Positions 1 through 8,300 of a stretch of DNA of 21,059 bases are shown here, one piece after another. Every line of letters begins with the position of its first letter. Positions within the stretch are counted from its first letter, which is position 1. A program made the position numbers and the translations under genes. A model generated the notes under the pieces. That model had not been told where the DNA came from. It saw only the letters and a list, made by a program, of their open reading frames with translations, and ran no database searches. Origin of the DNA: Hypsibius dujardini (taxonomy: Eukaryota; Tardigrada; Eutardigrada; Parachela; Hypsibiidae); contig LRSR01005146.1 of the NCBI GenBank assembly GCA_001579985.1, positions 1 to 21,059 on the forward strand, read 5' to 3'.

Positions 1-382
1 CCGCCCGAAAATGGACATCGGAGCTGAACTGAACGTTCTGGCGCCACCTGACGGCACTTGTCAATGTACCGGGAACTCACCGAGTTGACCAATTGTGGTT
101 ATGCTTCAAAATGGACGTTTATTACGAAAGAACGGTAGTCGAATGGAATGAAATGGATTGAATTATTCGTCCGTCAGAATTTTCTAAATGACCTGTAGAC
201 ATCGTCACATCAGTGAGCGCCAGCGAGCGATCCCGTTCGTTGCTGGTTTAACATGTGTATGCCACCTCTACGTTCCTGTTTATCCATGTAGGCGGTCGGT
301 CTGTGTGTCTGGCTGCTTGCCTATCTATCTGTTCGTATGTCGATCTACCTGTCTGTCGATCTGGCTGTCTCTTTACCACTTG
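1..382. other. No gene recognised; degenerate GTCT-rich stretch
   Basis: No coding region is supported here. From about 290 to 375 the sequence is a degenerate CTGT/CTAT-rich tract (repeats of GTCT, ATCT and GATCT) that resembles a decayed version of the (GTCT)n microsatellite found just to the right. The open frames across it are low-complexity Cys/Leu/Ser/Val translations of the repeat and are not credible proteins. The tract ends abruptly at 382, where clear similarity to the ERP29 gene begins. Confidence 0.5.
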
Positions 383-470
383 TGCCAGCTCGTCATACTC
401 TTCCAGAGAGGTCGCTAATCCGATCTAGACTCCTAAGAAAAGTTCAAGTATTTATCAACTCATTTAATTG
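383..470 (-). pseudogene. ERP29 exon 4 / intron 3 fragment (duplicated, broken)
   Basis: This stretch is nearly the same as 17041-17128, the start of exon 4 and the end of intron 3 of the intact ERP29 gene in this window, in the same orientation. By eye there are about 7 differences over about 87 positions. On the minus strand it keeps the TTCTTAG splice acceptor and the start of the C-terminal domain. The Trp codon just after the acceptor has become a TAG stop, and the Cys codon of the conserved ACLEEYDEL segment has become Ser. Similarity stops abruptly at 383, in the middle of exon 4. On the other side it runs into a (GTCT)n tract, as it does at the intact locus. It cannot encode ERp29 and is best read as a small segmental duplication, perhaps mediated by the flanking GTCT repeats. 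Confidence 0.85.
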
Positions 471-525
<55 letters not shown>

Positions 526-575
526 TTGTCTGTCTGCCTGCCTGCCTGTCTGTCTGTCTTTCTGTCTGTCTGTGT
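471..575. repeat. (GTCT)n microsatellite
   Basis: Nearly uninterrupted tetranucleotide GTCT repeat with a few GTTT and GCCT variants. It lies at the edge of the ERP29 pseudo-fragment, in the same relative position as the (GTCT)n tract in intron 3 of intact ERP29. Open frames through it only read Cys-Leu-Ser-Val repeats. Confidence 0.95.
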
Positions 576-829
576 ATCTATTTGCCGGTTAATACTTTCT
601 CTACACATCAGTTATTCAGCCTTAGACTCGTGCTTAAACCTTCAAGGGAGTCAACATATAATAATTCACACCGATTGCAGAACATACCGGTAATCCATCT
701 TTTAAGTGCGTAAAATCTACCTGCTTGAGCCAACAAAGAAAATGAAACAACAAAGAGTTACAACTGGTAATCACATAACCAATGAGAAAGGGAGAACTGC
801 CTTGAGCCACTAGACGAACCGTCCCCGCA
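576..829. other. Intergenic, nothing recognised
   Basis: This AT-rich, unremarkable sequence lies between the GTCT microsatellite and the stop codon of the TOE1-like gene. It probably includes that gene's 3' untranslated region. No exon, RNA gene or clear repeat was seen. Confidence 0.4.
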
Positions 830-2681
830 CTAAACGAGGAGGTCGGAGCTGAGTTTCCGCGTCTTATAGTGTCGCTTGAACTGGAAGTTAACTCTCGACT
901 TGAACCGAGTCTCCTGCATCTCTTCCGTTTTCTTTACCCGCTTCGGGGTCGGTGGTTTCAGGTGCTCGCGAACCGGCGACTTCGGGGGTTCGCGTACCGG
1001 CACCGACTGCAAGCAAACCGCTTGTGGCCCATCCACAGATCTCACACGGTTGCCGTAGCTGTCCACAACGGCAGCAAGGGAATCCTCCGAGAGATCTCCC
1101 CGGAGCCGACGCAAAAACTCCGCCAAACTGCGGAACGAGTCCAACGCGGCGGGATGCCGCAAATTCAAGCCCCTCCGCTGCTTTAAGTCCACACTCTGAG
1201 GATCACCCAATGCGAACACGTCGCCGGTCTTGACGTCCTCATCACAAGGGAAGGTGACTGGGACGGCAATACTGACGGGCGTTTGTGTCGAGGCTTTCAC
1301 GGCCAGATCGACGATCTTCCCCGGGAACCGGTGGAACAGATTCTGCAGCAATTCCTCAAGCCCATCCCCAGCAGGTGGCACTCCAGACAGCGCGGAACAG
1401 GCCAAGATGAGATCCAGAAAGCCGCAGTTGACGACAACCGGATGGGCGATTGTGGATCCACACAATGCGGCCAAAATGTCCCTGTACATATGAAAGTAAG
1501 TTTCATCAATATTCGTCAGGTCAACGGAATCGGAAAACGATGTTGTAAATAATCTTTTAAAAAATTAAATAGAAGTGAGACATCCTTAAATTCTGCGCAC
1601 TACTGTACATGTACGAACAGTATACTTTATATATATATACTTTATATATATATATGCATATATATAGACTTTATATATATATATGCATATATATAGACTT
1701 TATATATATATATGCATATATATATACTTATCAGTATACTATACTATATGTATAAACGAGATAAAAATACAACAATTTAATTTTAAATCTATTCCAGCAC
1801 AAATGAAATTAGTATTTTGACCAGGGCGGGTTGCTTTCTCAAACTGCGAAGGAGCATTCATCCAGGACCGAATCTCAGAACACTTCCGGTCAGATTCGGC
1901 ATGAAGTGGATTATGCTCTGCTAATTCCACCTTTGACGTGGAGGAACTATTCCGTGGCTGAGGATTAATGCAAACCAAAGGTACAATTTTTTGGCTAGGT
2001 AAGTTTAAAAATTTACTTTAAATTTCTTGTAAAATCATGATCCATGAGTTGAACTTTCTGTGAGTCGCCTTCCGAAGATTATACCGAAAATTAAAGTAAA
2101 CCAAAGACAACTCAATACAACAATCAACCGATAGGCATAAGGCAATACAAACTGTAACCAACTCATCAATCAATCAACCGCTGGCACTATCAGTGATCTT
2201 ACCGCAGAACAGTCACGTCTGCCCCTTGACATGCCGCCGGCACTGCGCCTCTACAATAATGTGCTCCTTCTTGCACTACATAATTGGGATCGTAGCCGAG
2301 CTTTCGCATGAGCCGCACGTCGGCTGAAGAGAAATGGCCGCTGCCCGCGCAACGGAATGTGAAATGGAAGTTGCGAATTTTGATTGAGCACCTTCGTTTC
2401 TCATCATCCCCGGACGAAAACGCCTCCGCACAAGAAATTCCCAGTCCAAAGACAGTCGCATCTGAGCCCAGAGAGGTGAGGCGACGGTAGTATTCCTGCT
2501 GAGATTCACCGGCTCGCCACTGGCTCGCAGTCGGGCCGACTGTCGAGTGAACAGCCAAGCTGACCGCCGAAGACCGCCGAAGAGCGTTTTTGATCTGTTC
2601 CGCGTATTGGGGGAGAGTTGTCCGCGTCACGGCCAGAAAAATGGGAGTGGATGACGATGCGGACGAATCGGAAGGGTCCAT
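830..2681 (-). CDS. TOE1: TOE1-like CAF1/DEDD-family protein, probably catalytically dead
   Basis: Two exons on the minus strand, 2681-2203 and 1481-830, give about 376 residues. The donor is CTGCG|GTAAGATC and the acceptor TGTACAG|GGAC; codon phase is kept and the joined VLRDILAAL lies where TOE1 has a comparable stretch. TOE1 is a nuclear 3' exonuclease that trims snRNA tails. Family landmarks are LAVTRTTLPQYAEQI near residue 16, TVFGLGISCAEAF, YDPNYVVQEGAHYCRG (compare FNFNQQYAQGIPYHKG in human TOE1), VVNCGFLDL (compare LVLHNGLIDL) and HRFPGKIVDL. The first active-site motif, DTE in TOE1, reads HST at residues 45-47, and the C-terminal H-x4-D motif is not found. Two later acidic positions (183, 218) remain. 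A basic stretch PPTPKRVKK near the C terminus could be a nuclear localisation signal. The ATG at 2681 is the first in frame. A related CAF1-family paralogue is the main alternative. Confidence 0.8.
1617..1745. repeat. AT-rich minisatellite in TOE1-like intron
   Basis: Tandem units of roughly 36 bp built from ACTTTATATATATATATGCATATATATAG, repeated about three to four times with minor variation. It lies wholly inside the single intron (1482-2202) of the TOE1-like gene. Confidence 0.85.
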
Positions 2682-2762
2682 GCGGAAACGGGCTTCGCGG
2701 CAGCGGCAAACCAACCGAAACCGCCAGGAATTTGACTAACCGATTCCCGAATTTCCACAAAG

Positions 2763-2904
2763 TGAAAGTCCTGAGATTTGAACGGCGTCACAGTGTCAGT
2801 TTTTACTTAACTGTCTCAAACTCTAAACTAGCAACGGCCGGCTCCGAGCAAATGGCTCGATAGAAATTAAACCACGTGACCGTTCGAATCTCAGGACTTT
2901 GACT
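2763..2904. mobile_element. Short foldback element upstream of TOE1-like start
   Basis: A 24-bp terminal inverted repeat, AGTCCTGAGATTTGAACGG near 2767 and its near-perfect complement at 2881-2904, encloses about 95 bp. It carries no coding sequence and fits a small MITE. It lies about 80 bp upstream of the TOE1-like start codon, so it is in the 5' untranslated or promoter region of that gene. It contains a CACGTG E-box at 2873-2878, next to the right arm. No clear target duplication was identified. Confidence 0.6.
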
Positions 2905-3004
2905 GTACTACATGTAGTGGGAGACTAGTTTCAGGGACGTTTCAGTCGTTTGCATATGTTCTTGCCCGAAAATAACGTGGTTCTCTCTCAGAGCATCGCC
3001 GTTT

Positions 3005-3205
3005 CGTCAACGTAATGTTCTCGCTGCGAATAACATGTTCAAAATAAAAATGTTGAATGTTCGCGTTGGGAATATAATGTTCGCGTAGAGCATAAAACGT
3101 TCAGCCGCGGCGAATAAAATGTTCGCTCTGAGGATAAATTGTTCGCTCTAGAGTATAATGTTCGCCCCAAGAATAAAATGTTCGTTCTGAGAGTAATATT
3201 TTCTC
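3005..3205. repeat. Degenerate GTTCGC tandem array between divergent genes
   Basis: About nine irregular units of 20-24 bp, each with a core close to AATGTTCGC followed by a variable stretch and ATAA. They fill the middle of the gap between the divergent TOE1-like and ABHD10 start codons. Regular spacing of a TGTTCGC core could be a minisatellite or a cluster of protein-binding sites; sequence alone does not decide. Confidence 0.7.
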
Positions 3206-3261
3206 ACTGAAGACATTACCAGTTCAATGCAGGCAATGCGAGATTAATTTTTGATCGGAAA

Positions 3262-5281
3262 ATGCTGTTTAAAAATGTTATTTTGCTTTCTGTCACCCGA
3301 CGGAAATTAACTCGGCCATGGAGCTTAATTTTAGGACGCCCATTCAGCGTCCAGACCGTGGAACCGCCGACGGAATGGTTTCAGTTGGGGAGTGGGGAAA
3401 AACTTGCATACAAACGAACAACTGGCGATCGCCATCCGGGAGTTTTATTTCTTCCCGGTCTGCTTGCCAATATGACCGGTGAAAAAGCGATGATTTTGGA
3501 ACAGTATTGCTCCATTCATAATCATTCATTTATCAGGTAAACCTAAAACCCTCAAGAACCCCTAAGAACTCGCGGTTGACTTTCGAGGCAATCAACCAAT
3601 CGATCACCGCACTCTGCTGTGCAGTGTGCAGCGTGCACTTTTAAGGGTGCAATTCAGCAATCAATTAATGACAGTTTACTGCACTTTGCTGTGCAGTGTG
3701 CAGCGTGCACTTTTAAGGGTGCAGTTCAGCAATCAATTAATGACAGTTGACTGCACTTTGCTGTGCAGTGTGCAGCGTGCACTTTTAAGGGTGCAGTTCA
3801 GCAATCAATCAATGACAGTTCACCGCACTCTGCTGTGCAGTGTGCAGTGTACACCTTTAAAGGCTGCAATTCAGCAATCAATTAATGACATTTGACTGCT
3901 TACTACACTTCAGGTTAGCTTTTATTCAGTCCTCAACTGGATTCATGAATCATGTGAACTGGAGTTTGCTCAAAGGTCAAAATCCATTCAAAGTGCACAC
4001 ACATGCGTTACATATCGACAACCTAGAAATAATCTTTTCCAGCGAAATCCATTGGAGGGCGTTTTTCTAGTGGGAATTCTGATAAGTCAATCAATTGACA
4101 GTTTTTGTAACCAGGTATGAAGTAGGAGCCCTGGAATAGGCCACCTTGGAATCAGAACTTCCAGACAGGTTTTGGTCATTATCAAGATCCTAAACGACCG
4201 AAAATAATTGATAATTCCGATGGAACGCGTATCAAATATGAAGAAAAGTTGTGGGAACATGTTTAAAAAACGAAATGATTAGACGGTTGGAAAAAGCTCA
4301 CTATAGAGGTCGCTGCTATGCAACAATCCTCTGTTTTCGTTTAATTTGCGACAAAGCGCCCTCTGCCACCCGGTGGCCCATTCCAGGGAACGGAAATTCA
4401 AGTGGCCCATTTCAGAGCCCTTCCCTCATACTGTAACAGTGTTGTTCCAACACTTTGTGATTTCCTGAGCATAGATTTTGCCCACAGAAAAAAACCAAAA
4501 ACAAATTTAACAGCTTGCACATTGTTCAACTGTCGCTGTGGCCAACTGAACCAATCGATCAATCAATGAGCCGTCTGAAGGGGGCAGCATTGGGAGTCAG
4601 AAGTGATAGTGAACTCGTATAGTACACCTTTAGACAGAAAAATCGGGACGCTCGGTTTGTCAAAAGGCAATTGGTTACCATAAGGCTGCAGCTTATACAA
4701 AGAGGTGCTTTAATTTGAGGCGGAAATAGTTGGCCACAAGATTACACTGCGCATTTGCGCAATACAGATTGCACATGTGGTCTTGTGGCCAACTATGTCC
4801 GCCTCAAGTTAAAGTAGACTGCAGCCTTGTGGTAACAATTAGTTATTGACAAATCGAGCGTCCCTGTTTTTCTGGCCAAAGGTGTAGTCCTGTAGTTGTA
4901 GTACTCATACCGTACTACGAGACGTTACTGAGGTACCGTCGTTCCTGAGCTCACTACCTTCAGGCTGTTACGATCTTTCTATCTAGATTCGATTATCGCG
5001 GATTGGGCGAATCTTCGGGTGACCGGCAGTCTTTCACTCCGGCGGACTGGCTCAGCGACGCACTGACCGTTTTGGACACCCTGACCGGTGCGGCAGAACC
5101 GCAGGTTCTTGTTGGATCCAGCATGGGAGCTCTGTTGATGCTGCACGTGGCCATGAAAAGACCGGAGAAAGTTGTCGGTGTAGTCGGCATCGCTCTTCCA
5201 TTTGATTACCCTTCCCGATTGCAGAAACTTTTGACCACCGAGGTGAGTACCGGTATACGACGTCTGTAAGCAGTCCATGTA

Positions 5282-5323
<42 letters not shown>

Positions 5324-5814
5324 AGTCTGTCTGTCTGTTTGTCAGTCTGTCTGTGTCTGTCTGTCTGTGTTTCTGTCTCTGTGTCGGGCTGTCTCTGTGT
5401 CTTTCTGTGTGTCTGTGTGTCTGTCTGTGTGTCTGTGTGTCTGTGTGTCTGTGTGTCTATTTCACTAACTCGTAACGGTTTCAGATGAAGGCAGCAGTCG
5501 AAAAAGGCGGGACCATTCCGTCGGGAAGAGGTGATTTTACTTACAACAAGAAATTTCTGGAGGACGGCCTGAAATTGGGATTCGACCACGACACGCCCAT
5601 CCAAGTTAACTGCCCTGTGCGACTGCTCCACGGCGTACGGGATGACGAGGTTCCGTGGGACTTATCACCCAAGTTGATGTCCCTGGTGGACTCGACCGAT
5701 GTGCAAGTGACCATTTCCAAATCGAGTGATCACCGTTTTTCCGAGCCGCAGGACCTGCAGATCCTCGTCAACACGGTCGATCAACTCCTAAAGCAATACG
5801 AGTTTTATTCATGA
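3262..5814 (+). CDS. ABHD10: ABHD10-like mitochondrial alpha/beta hydrolase (depalmitoylase)
   Basis: Three exons, 3262-3536, 4987-5242 and 5485-5814, encode about 286 residues (human about 306). Joins are ATCAG|GTAA to CTAG|ATTC, giving [14 protein letters not shown] (FIRFDYSGVGSSDG in human ABHD10), and GAG|GTGAGT to TTTCAG|ATG. ABHD10 is a mitochondrial serine hydrolase reported to remove acyl groups from proteins, including peroxiredoxin-5, and to cleave acyl glucuronides. The N terminus is basic, hydroxyl-rich and lacks acidic residues for about 30 positions, as expected of a mitochondrial targeting peptide. The catalytic triad is visible: Ser137 in GSSMG, Asp230 in [12 protein letters not shown] and His260 in SSDHRF. 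The segment [10 protein letters not shown] matches the family closely. The start is the first ATG of the open frame, after AAA, and nothing is truncated. Introns carry a 72-bp tandem repeat, a foldback element and a (GTCT)n tract. Confidence 0.94.
3606..3897. repeat. 72-bp tandem repeat, about four copies
   Basis: A unit containing GTGCAGCGTGCACTTTTAAG and AATCAATTAATGACAGTT recurs at an exact 72-bp period (GCGTGCACTT at 3631, 3703 and 3775), with a diverged fourth copy. It lies in intron 1 of the ABHD10-like gene. Because 72 is divisible by three, a long open frame runs through it, but that frame only reads the repeat. Confidence 0.9.
4625..4884. mobile_element. 260-bp foldback MITE with TA target duplication
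   Basis: The two halves are imperfect reverse complements over almost the full length. The left reads CACCTTTAGACAGAAAAATC then GGACGCTCGGTTTGTCAA; the right ends TTGACAAATCGAGCGTCC then CTGGCCAAAGGTG. Both arms continue inward through AAGGCTGCAG and GAGGCGGA...AGTTGGCCACAAG. TA dinucleotides at 4623-4624 and 4885-4886 flank it, as for Tc1/mariner-type MITEs. It sits in intron 1 of ABHD10 and has no coding capacity. Confidence 0.85.
5275..5460. repeat. (GTCT)n / (GTGTCT)n microsatellite in ABHD10 intron 2
   Basis: A tetranucleotide GTCT tract grading into GTGTCT units fills most of intron 2 (5243-5484), starting about 35 bp after the donor. The opposing frames through it read Cys/Leu/Ser/Val and Thr/Asp/Arg/Gln repeats and are not genes. 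Confidence 0.95.
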
Positions 5815-5985
5815 TAAGTTCTGGTGGAGTACCCATCGGTTTCTCGTTTTAATTTTATCTCTTACCTGGTTTGCTTCAAGCGATTGGTGTACACTCAGAC
5901 TGCTTTACCGATCGTAACGCATTTGTTGTGTCTTTTGCCGTCAAAGAAAGTAGCAGAATCTACGGAACCCATTTTGTCCGCTGTA

Positions 5986-6540
5986 CAATCAACGACAAAA
6001 TTGAGTACACTGGAGGGTCCGGGGTATGGGCAAAAGGGGCGGCGCCTGGGGGGCATGTTTGAAAATGGAACAAAGCAGGAACAAAGCAACCGCTGCAGGT
6101 CAGTTGGTTGATTGTTCGATTGTTTGAAAATCACCCCTTGCCCCGCCTCTTTTGCCCATTCCCCGGACCCTACAGTGTACTGAACCACCTGACCACCCCC
6201 TGCTCCGCCCCTTTTGCCCATAGCCCGGACCCTACAGTGTACTCAATCAAACAATCAACCACCTGACCAGGTTCTGCCCCGCCTCTTCTAGCCATTCCCC
6301 GGACCCTCCAGTGTACTGGACCATCTGACCACCACCTGCTCCGCCCCTTTTGTCCATAACCCGGACCCTACAGTGTACTCAATCGAACAATCAACCACCT
6401 GACCACCCCTGCCCCGCCTCTTTTGCCCATAGCCCGAACCCTACAGTGCACTCAATCGAACAATCAACCACCTGACCACCCCTGCCCCGCCTCTTTTGCC
6501 CATTCCCCGGACCCTCCAGTGTACTCAATCTTGTCGTTGA
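5986..6540. mobile_element. Foldback element with internal tandem repeats
   Basis: The left end TCAACGACAAAATTGAGTAC then ACTGGAGGGTCCGGGG is matched in reverse complement by the right end CCCCGGACCCTCCAGTG then TACTCAATCTTGTCGTTGA, about 38 bp with few differences. Between them, the right-arm module (GCCCCGCCTCTTTTGCCCAT, CCGGACCCTACAGTGTAC, AATCAACCACCTGACCAC) is repeated about six times in alternating units of about 62 and 74 bp. CTGTA occurs directly at both flanks (5981-5985 and 6541-6545) and may be a 5-bp target duplication. No protein is encoded. It lies between the ABHD10 stop and the PTPMT1 start. Confidence 0.75.
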
Positions 6541-6545
6541 CTGTA

Positions 6546-6887
6546 GGTGAGGCTGTTTTTTACAGAGGAATCAAATTGTCGACGGAGTTGTCTAACCAGT
6601 ATTCATCATTATGTGAATCCGACAGTAATGGCGAGACAAGCAGGCAGTAATTACGAGAAAGCGTTGTTATTTATCCGGGTTCAAATTTTATCTGCAAGGC
6701 AAAGACGGTGGTACATTGCACTAAGCACTATTAGAAGAATCTGTACTAACTTGCTAGTAGTAGTTCAATTTCGGTTAATTTATTCTGCATAGCCATGAAA
6801 TAGGTTCCGGTACATTTTCCTCATATTTTTTTTATTTACAATTTTTTTATATATATAATTTGATTCATTTCACTGTTTGAAAGTGCG
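6546..6887. other. Upstream region of PTPMT1-like gene
   Basis: AT-rich non-coding sequence with a T-run and TATATATATAA around 6848-6858, about 30 bp before the PTPMT1 start codon. The distance from TATA to ATG is too short for an ordinary TATA box plus 5' leader, so no promoter is assigned. No other feature was recognised. Confidence 0.35.
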
Positions 6888-7631
6888 ATGACGCTGCTGG
6901 ATAAACTGCTGTTTGTTCCGTCGATGCTGCTGACAATAATGTCGGACGACAATTGGTACGATCGTATTGACAACTGCGTCATTATCGGAGCCTTACCCTT
7001 CCGCAGTACCATCGATAAGGTCTGTCGGGCACACCTTTTTTTAAAATTATTTTAAAATTATCTTAGAATTATTTTAGAGTTATTGGATCATTTAAGAATA
7101 CTCTCGTTGTCTTCACAGTTGATTGCGGAGCATAACATCAAAGGGATCTTATCGATGAACCAGAAGTTCGAAATAAATTCCTTATGGTACCCCACGGCCA
7201 ATGAAATGCAGTCGAAAGGAGTTGCCTTCATGCAACTTCCGGTGGAGGATTACTTCGGCCACGCCACTTGGACTCAGGCACAGCAAGGCCTGAACTTCAT
7301 TGACCGCTTTTGCGCCATCAACGGAACCGTAAGATGATCTTTGCTCCGGGCAGCGTTCGCCATTAATGCGAATGAACCACTAGGTCTACGTACACTGTAA
7401 AGCTGGAAAGTATCGGAGTGCCTTAATGACCGCTACCTACTTGATGCACGTAAGAATATTATTAGGACATTTTTATGACACGGAATATGTATGTTTGCCT
7501 GTCTGTCTGCTTCCCTCCCGGTCTGTCTGTCCGTCTGTCTGCCTCCCTCCCGGTCTGTCTGTCTGTCTGTCTGTCTGTCTACCTGCCTGCCTGCATGCCT
7601 GCCTGTCTGCTTGTCTGTCTGTTTGTCTGCC

Positions 7632-7690
<59 letters not shown>

Positions 7691-7894
7691 GCTACACCCT
7701 ACATACTGACTGTTACAATACTCTCCGTCTTGTAGAAGTACAACATTACACCGATCGAAGCCGAGTCGCGCCTGAAATCGCACCGAAAACAGATTTGGCT
7801 TCACGATGCCGAGACTGCGGTATTGCAGACCTTCTACGACAGACTAAATCCCGGTCAGAGCAGGCTGACCACACCGGAGACCATTCGCATGTAG
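6888..7894 (+). CDS. PTPMT1: PTPMT1, mitochondrial phosphatidylglycerophosphate phosphatase
   Basis: Four exons, 6888-7019, 7119-7328, 7384-7449 and 7736-7894, all joined in phase 0, give 188 residues. PTPMT1 is a dual-specificity-type phosphatase of the mitochondrial inner membrane that makes phosphatidylglycerol from PGP in cardiolipin synthesis. Visible landmarks are a hydrophobic N terminus, NWYDRIDNCVIIGALPFRS (RDWYHRIDPTVLLGALPLRS in human), IKGILSMNQKFE, a possible general acid in LPVEDYFG, and the Cx5R loop VYVHCKAGKYRSA with Cys119 and Arg125. The usual loop is HCKAGRSRSA, so two variable positions differ but the Cys and Arg are intact. Exon 4 carries SRLKSHRKQIWLHDAE, the family's helix after the P-loop. 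Exons 1 and 3 are too short to appear as long open frames but complete the protein exactly. The second intron is only 55 nt. Confidence 0.95.
7490..7690. repeat. (GTCT)n / (GCCT)n microsatellite in PTPMT1 intron 3
   Basis: About 200 bp of GTCT repeats with GCCTCCCTCCCG and GCCT interruptions. It ends about 45 bp before the exon 4 acceptor CTTGTAG. Long open frames on both strands here only read the repeat. Confidence 0.95.
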
Positions 7895-8054
7895 TGTAAA
7901 ACAAAAATTGAAACGAGGAGAATGTGTTCTACCGGTAGATAAGAATACAAACACCAACTCTTCGGAACTTTGAAAGAATTGCAGTTTTCTATGCGCAGTG
8001 TAAAAACGTAATGGACAACGTTCTGGTAAGTGGTAACCCTCTCACGATGGTATT

Positions 8055-8279
8055 CTACAGGCCAAAAGCGTGGATCGTTCGATTCGAATCGTAAAATGAA
8101 CGAGAATAACTACTGGTGTTTCTCGCGCTGTCACCGTGCTCGAGGGTGAAGTACCGCTTCGCCCGTTCCTTCGGTAGTCGCGGCATATCATCCCGCTCAC
8201 CGAACGCAAACACCGTCATGAAGCCCTCCACATGATACTGCACCATGTGACAGTGCATCATCCAGTGGCCGGAGTTCCA
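8055..8279 (-). CDS. Terminal exon of a multicopper oxidase (partial)
   Basis: A minus-strand exon of 74 residues starts WNSGHWMMHCHMVQYHVEGF and continues MTVFAFGERDDMPRLP to a TAG stop. Multicopper oxidases (laccase, ascorbate oxidase) end their last cupredoxin domain with NPGxWxxHCHxxxHxxxGM/L, where the His and Cys residues bind the type 3, type 2/3 and type 1 coppers and the last residue is the axial ligand. The likely acceptor is AACACAAAG|TGG, which lacks a good pyrimidine tract. Here four residues, not the usual three, separate HCH from the next His. No upstream exon was found: 21 bp beyond the exon begins a foldback element (8301-8714), then more repeats. It may be the last exon after a long intron, or a remnant cut off by insertion. 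Another HCH-containing cupredoxin protein is possible. Confidence 0.6.
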   Translation of the reverse strand, partial: WNSGHWMMHCHMVQYHVEGFMTVFAFGERDDMPRLPKERAKRYFTLEHGDSARNTSSYSRSFYDSNRTIHAFGL

Positions 8280-8300
8280 CTTTGTGTTATAACCCGAGGT

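Noticed and set aside
468-713. Cys/Leu/Ser/Val-rich open frames over the GTCT tracts (also at 5277-5631, 7426-7899 and 17122-17364)
   Set aside because: They are translations of tetranucleotide repeats in every frame and cross known introns; no start context or family similarity.
1739-1978. Minus-strand frame reading LAEHNPLHAESDRKCSEIRS
   Set aside because: It lies inside the TOE1-like intron, whose outer splice sites join in phase and restore the family sequence; the frame has no family similarity.
2199-2714. Start of the TOE1-like protein and of ERP29 at upstream TTG codons
   Set aside because: Animal nuclear genes use ATG; the first in-frame ATGs (2681 and 17834) give sensible N termini, including a proper signal peptide for ERP29.
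3626-3895. 89-residue repetitive protein frame
   Set aside because: It is the frame-preserving 72-bp tandem repeat inside ABHD10 intron 1.
3606-3897. CRISPR-like array
   Set aside because: Direct repeats are contiguous with no unique spacers, and the host is an animal.
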